36,186 nucleotides of DNA from contig JACOZR010000020.1 in assembly GCA_016181245.1 (NCBI GenBank), positions 1-36,186 of the forward strand, given 5' to 3'. The notes beneath the pieces were generated by a model that was not told where the DNA came from, ran no database searches, and worked only from the letters and a program-made list of their open reading frames with translations. This DNA comes from Candidatus Woesearchaeota archaeon (GTDB taxonomy: Archaea; Nanobdellota; Nanobdellia; SCGC-AAA011-G17; GW2011-AR20). Position 1 is the stretch's first letter; every line of letters begins with the position of its first letter. Of the stretch, positions 35,328 through 36,186 are shown piece by piece. Both the position numbers and the translations under genes were made by a program.

Positions 35328-35970
35328 GCCTAATTGTGTAGCGGATGAAGAATTAATGAAGATCCCAGTAAAAGAGGCTAATGAGAAATTAGTTAATTTA
35401 AGAGATTACAATAAAGATATCATAATAGAAATAGAAGAAGAAAGTAAGAAAGCTCAAAATTTAAAAGAAAATGAATGTTTTGTAAGGGAAAGCGTTGCTA
35501 TAATGTTATCTCAAGTACAATCTTTATTGCCAAAAGGAATTTGTCTTAAAATAATAGACTGTTATAGGCCCATGGAAGCGCAAAAAAGGATATATGCGCA
35601 GGTTTTCTCAGAGTTAAAAAACAAATTACCAAATCTAACAGATAAAGAGCTTGAAAAAGAAACAGACAAGTGGGTGGCTAACCCCAAAATAATCCCCCCA
35701 CACACAACTGGTGGAGCTGTAGACCTTATCTTAGTAGACAAAAATTTGAAAGAACTAACCTTTGGCACTAAGATAAATGCAGTTTCAATAAAAGCAGCTA
35801 CAGAATTTCCTTTTAAAAATGAAATAAAAAACAACAGACTTTTTTTAATTAAGATAATGACAGAAGCAGGGTTTGTTAACTACCCCTTAGAGTATTGGCA
35901 TTGGTCTTATGGAGATAGGATATGGGCATTTTATAAGAAAAAACATTTTGCAATTTATGATAGTATTTAG
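35317..35970 (+). CDS. D-Ala-D-Ala dipeptidase-like (VanX/DdpX, peptidase M15D)
   Basis: DCYRPMEAQ, PPHTTGGAVDLIL, LEYWHWSYGDR: Arg, His/Asp and Glu-x-x-His catalytic motifs. Confidence 0.9.
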   Translation: MKFKPNCVADEELMKIPVKEANEKLVNLRDYNKDIIIEIEEESKKAQNLKENECFVRESVAIMLSQVQSLLPKGICLKIIDCYRPMEAQKRIYAQVFSELKNKLPNLTDKELEKETDKWVANPKIIPPHTTGGAVDLILVDKNLKELTFGTKINAVSIKAATEFPFKNEIKNNRLFLIKIMTEAGFVNYPLEYWHWSYGDRIWAFYKKKHFAIYDSI

Positions 35971-35995
35971 AAAAATGTAACCGCCCTAACGGAGC

Positions 35996-36012
35996 TTGAT
36001 ACATCGTATCAA
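35996..36012. repeat. Perfect inverted repeat TTGATAC-ATC-GTATCAA between convergent genes
   Basis: 7-bp arms, 3-nt loop; read directly. Confidence 0.6.
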
Positions 36013-36186
36013 TAGTAGGAATTAACATCAATTGTCTCATCTAAAATCTTTTGTCTTTCAAGAATATTGGTATAAGGAGGACAAAAGCCAAATCTCTTCC
36101 AAATATCATATTTGGTTAAGTGCTTTGAAGAATTAAATCCAATTTCATTAAACCACATTTCTACATAGTTTTCCCCATAAATATCA
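36011..36186 (-). CDS. C-terminal fragment of a possible LAGLIDADG-type protein (runs off the window)
   Basis: Reverse complement reads ...DIYGENYVEMWFNEIGFNSSKHLTKYDIWKRFGFCPPYTNILERQKILDETIDVNSYY*; resembles C-termini of archaeal homing-endonuclease-like proteins from memory. Confidence 0.5.

Noticed and set aside
1-36186. CRISPR arrays, rRNA genes, IS elements
   Set aside because: No spaced direct repeats, rRNA-like segments, transposase ORFs or terminal inverted repeats were seen

Overview
The window is an AT-rich archaeal chromosome segment. DPANN-like affinity is my inference from gene content and small, tightly packed genes. Bases 1-14300 (minus strand) hold the universal archaeal ribosomal-protein superoperon (uL3 to eL14, including secY, aIF1, RNase P Rpp29 and a DUF106/EMC3-like gene). 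Adk and cmk are absent from their usual slots, and an unrecognised 112-aa ORF sits between uL23 and uL2. uL30 is split by an apparent one-base insertion. Bases 14500-36186 are a mosaic: a histone gene, toxin-antitoxin modules (VapBC-like, UPF0175/PIN-DUF3368, AbiEii/AbiEi), KsgA, a HIT protein, MetG, a multi-HTH LAGLIDADG protein, and four tRNAs. The strongest novel signals are as follows. (1) All four tRNAs contain tiny bulge-helix-bulge introns. Three of them carry two introns each, at non-canonical sites that include the D-loop and the T-loop. (2) A DAP-pathway-like gene set is present: DapD, an aminotransferase, a LysA-fold decarboxylase with atypical motifs and an M14 deacylase. About 10 kb away lies a separate overlapping four-gene operon (HTH regulator, unknown 394-aa protein, DapF, VanX-like D-Ala-D-Ala dipeptidase). 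(3) Several palindromic operators overlap small regulatory or TA promoters. All calls come from reading the sequence and the supplied ORFs; no searches were run.
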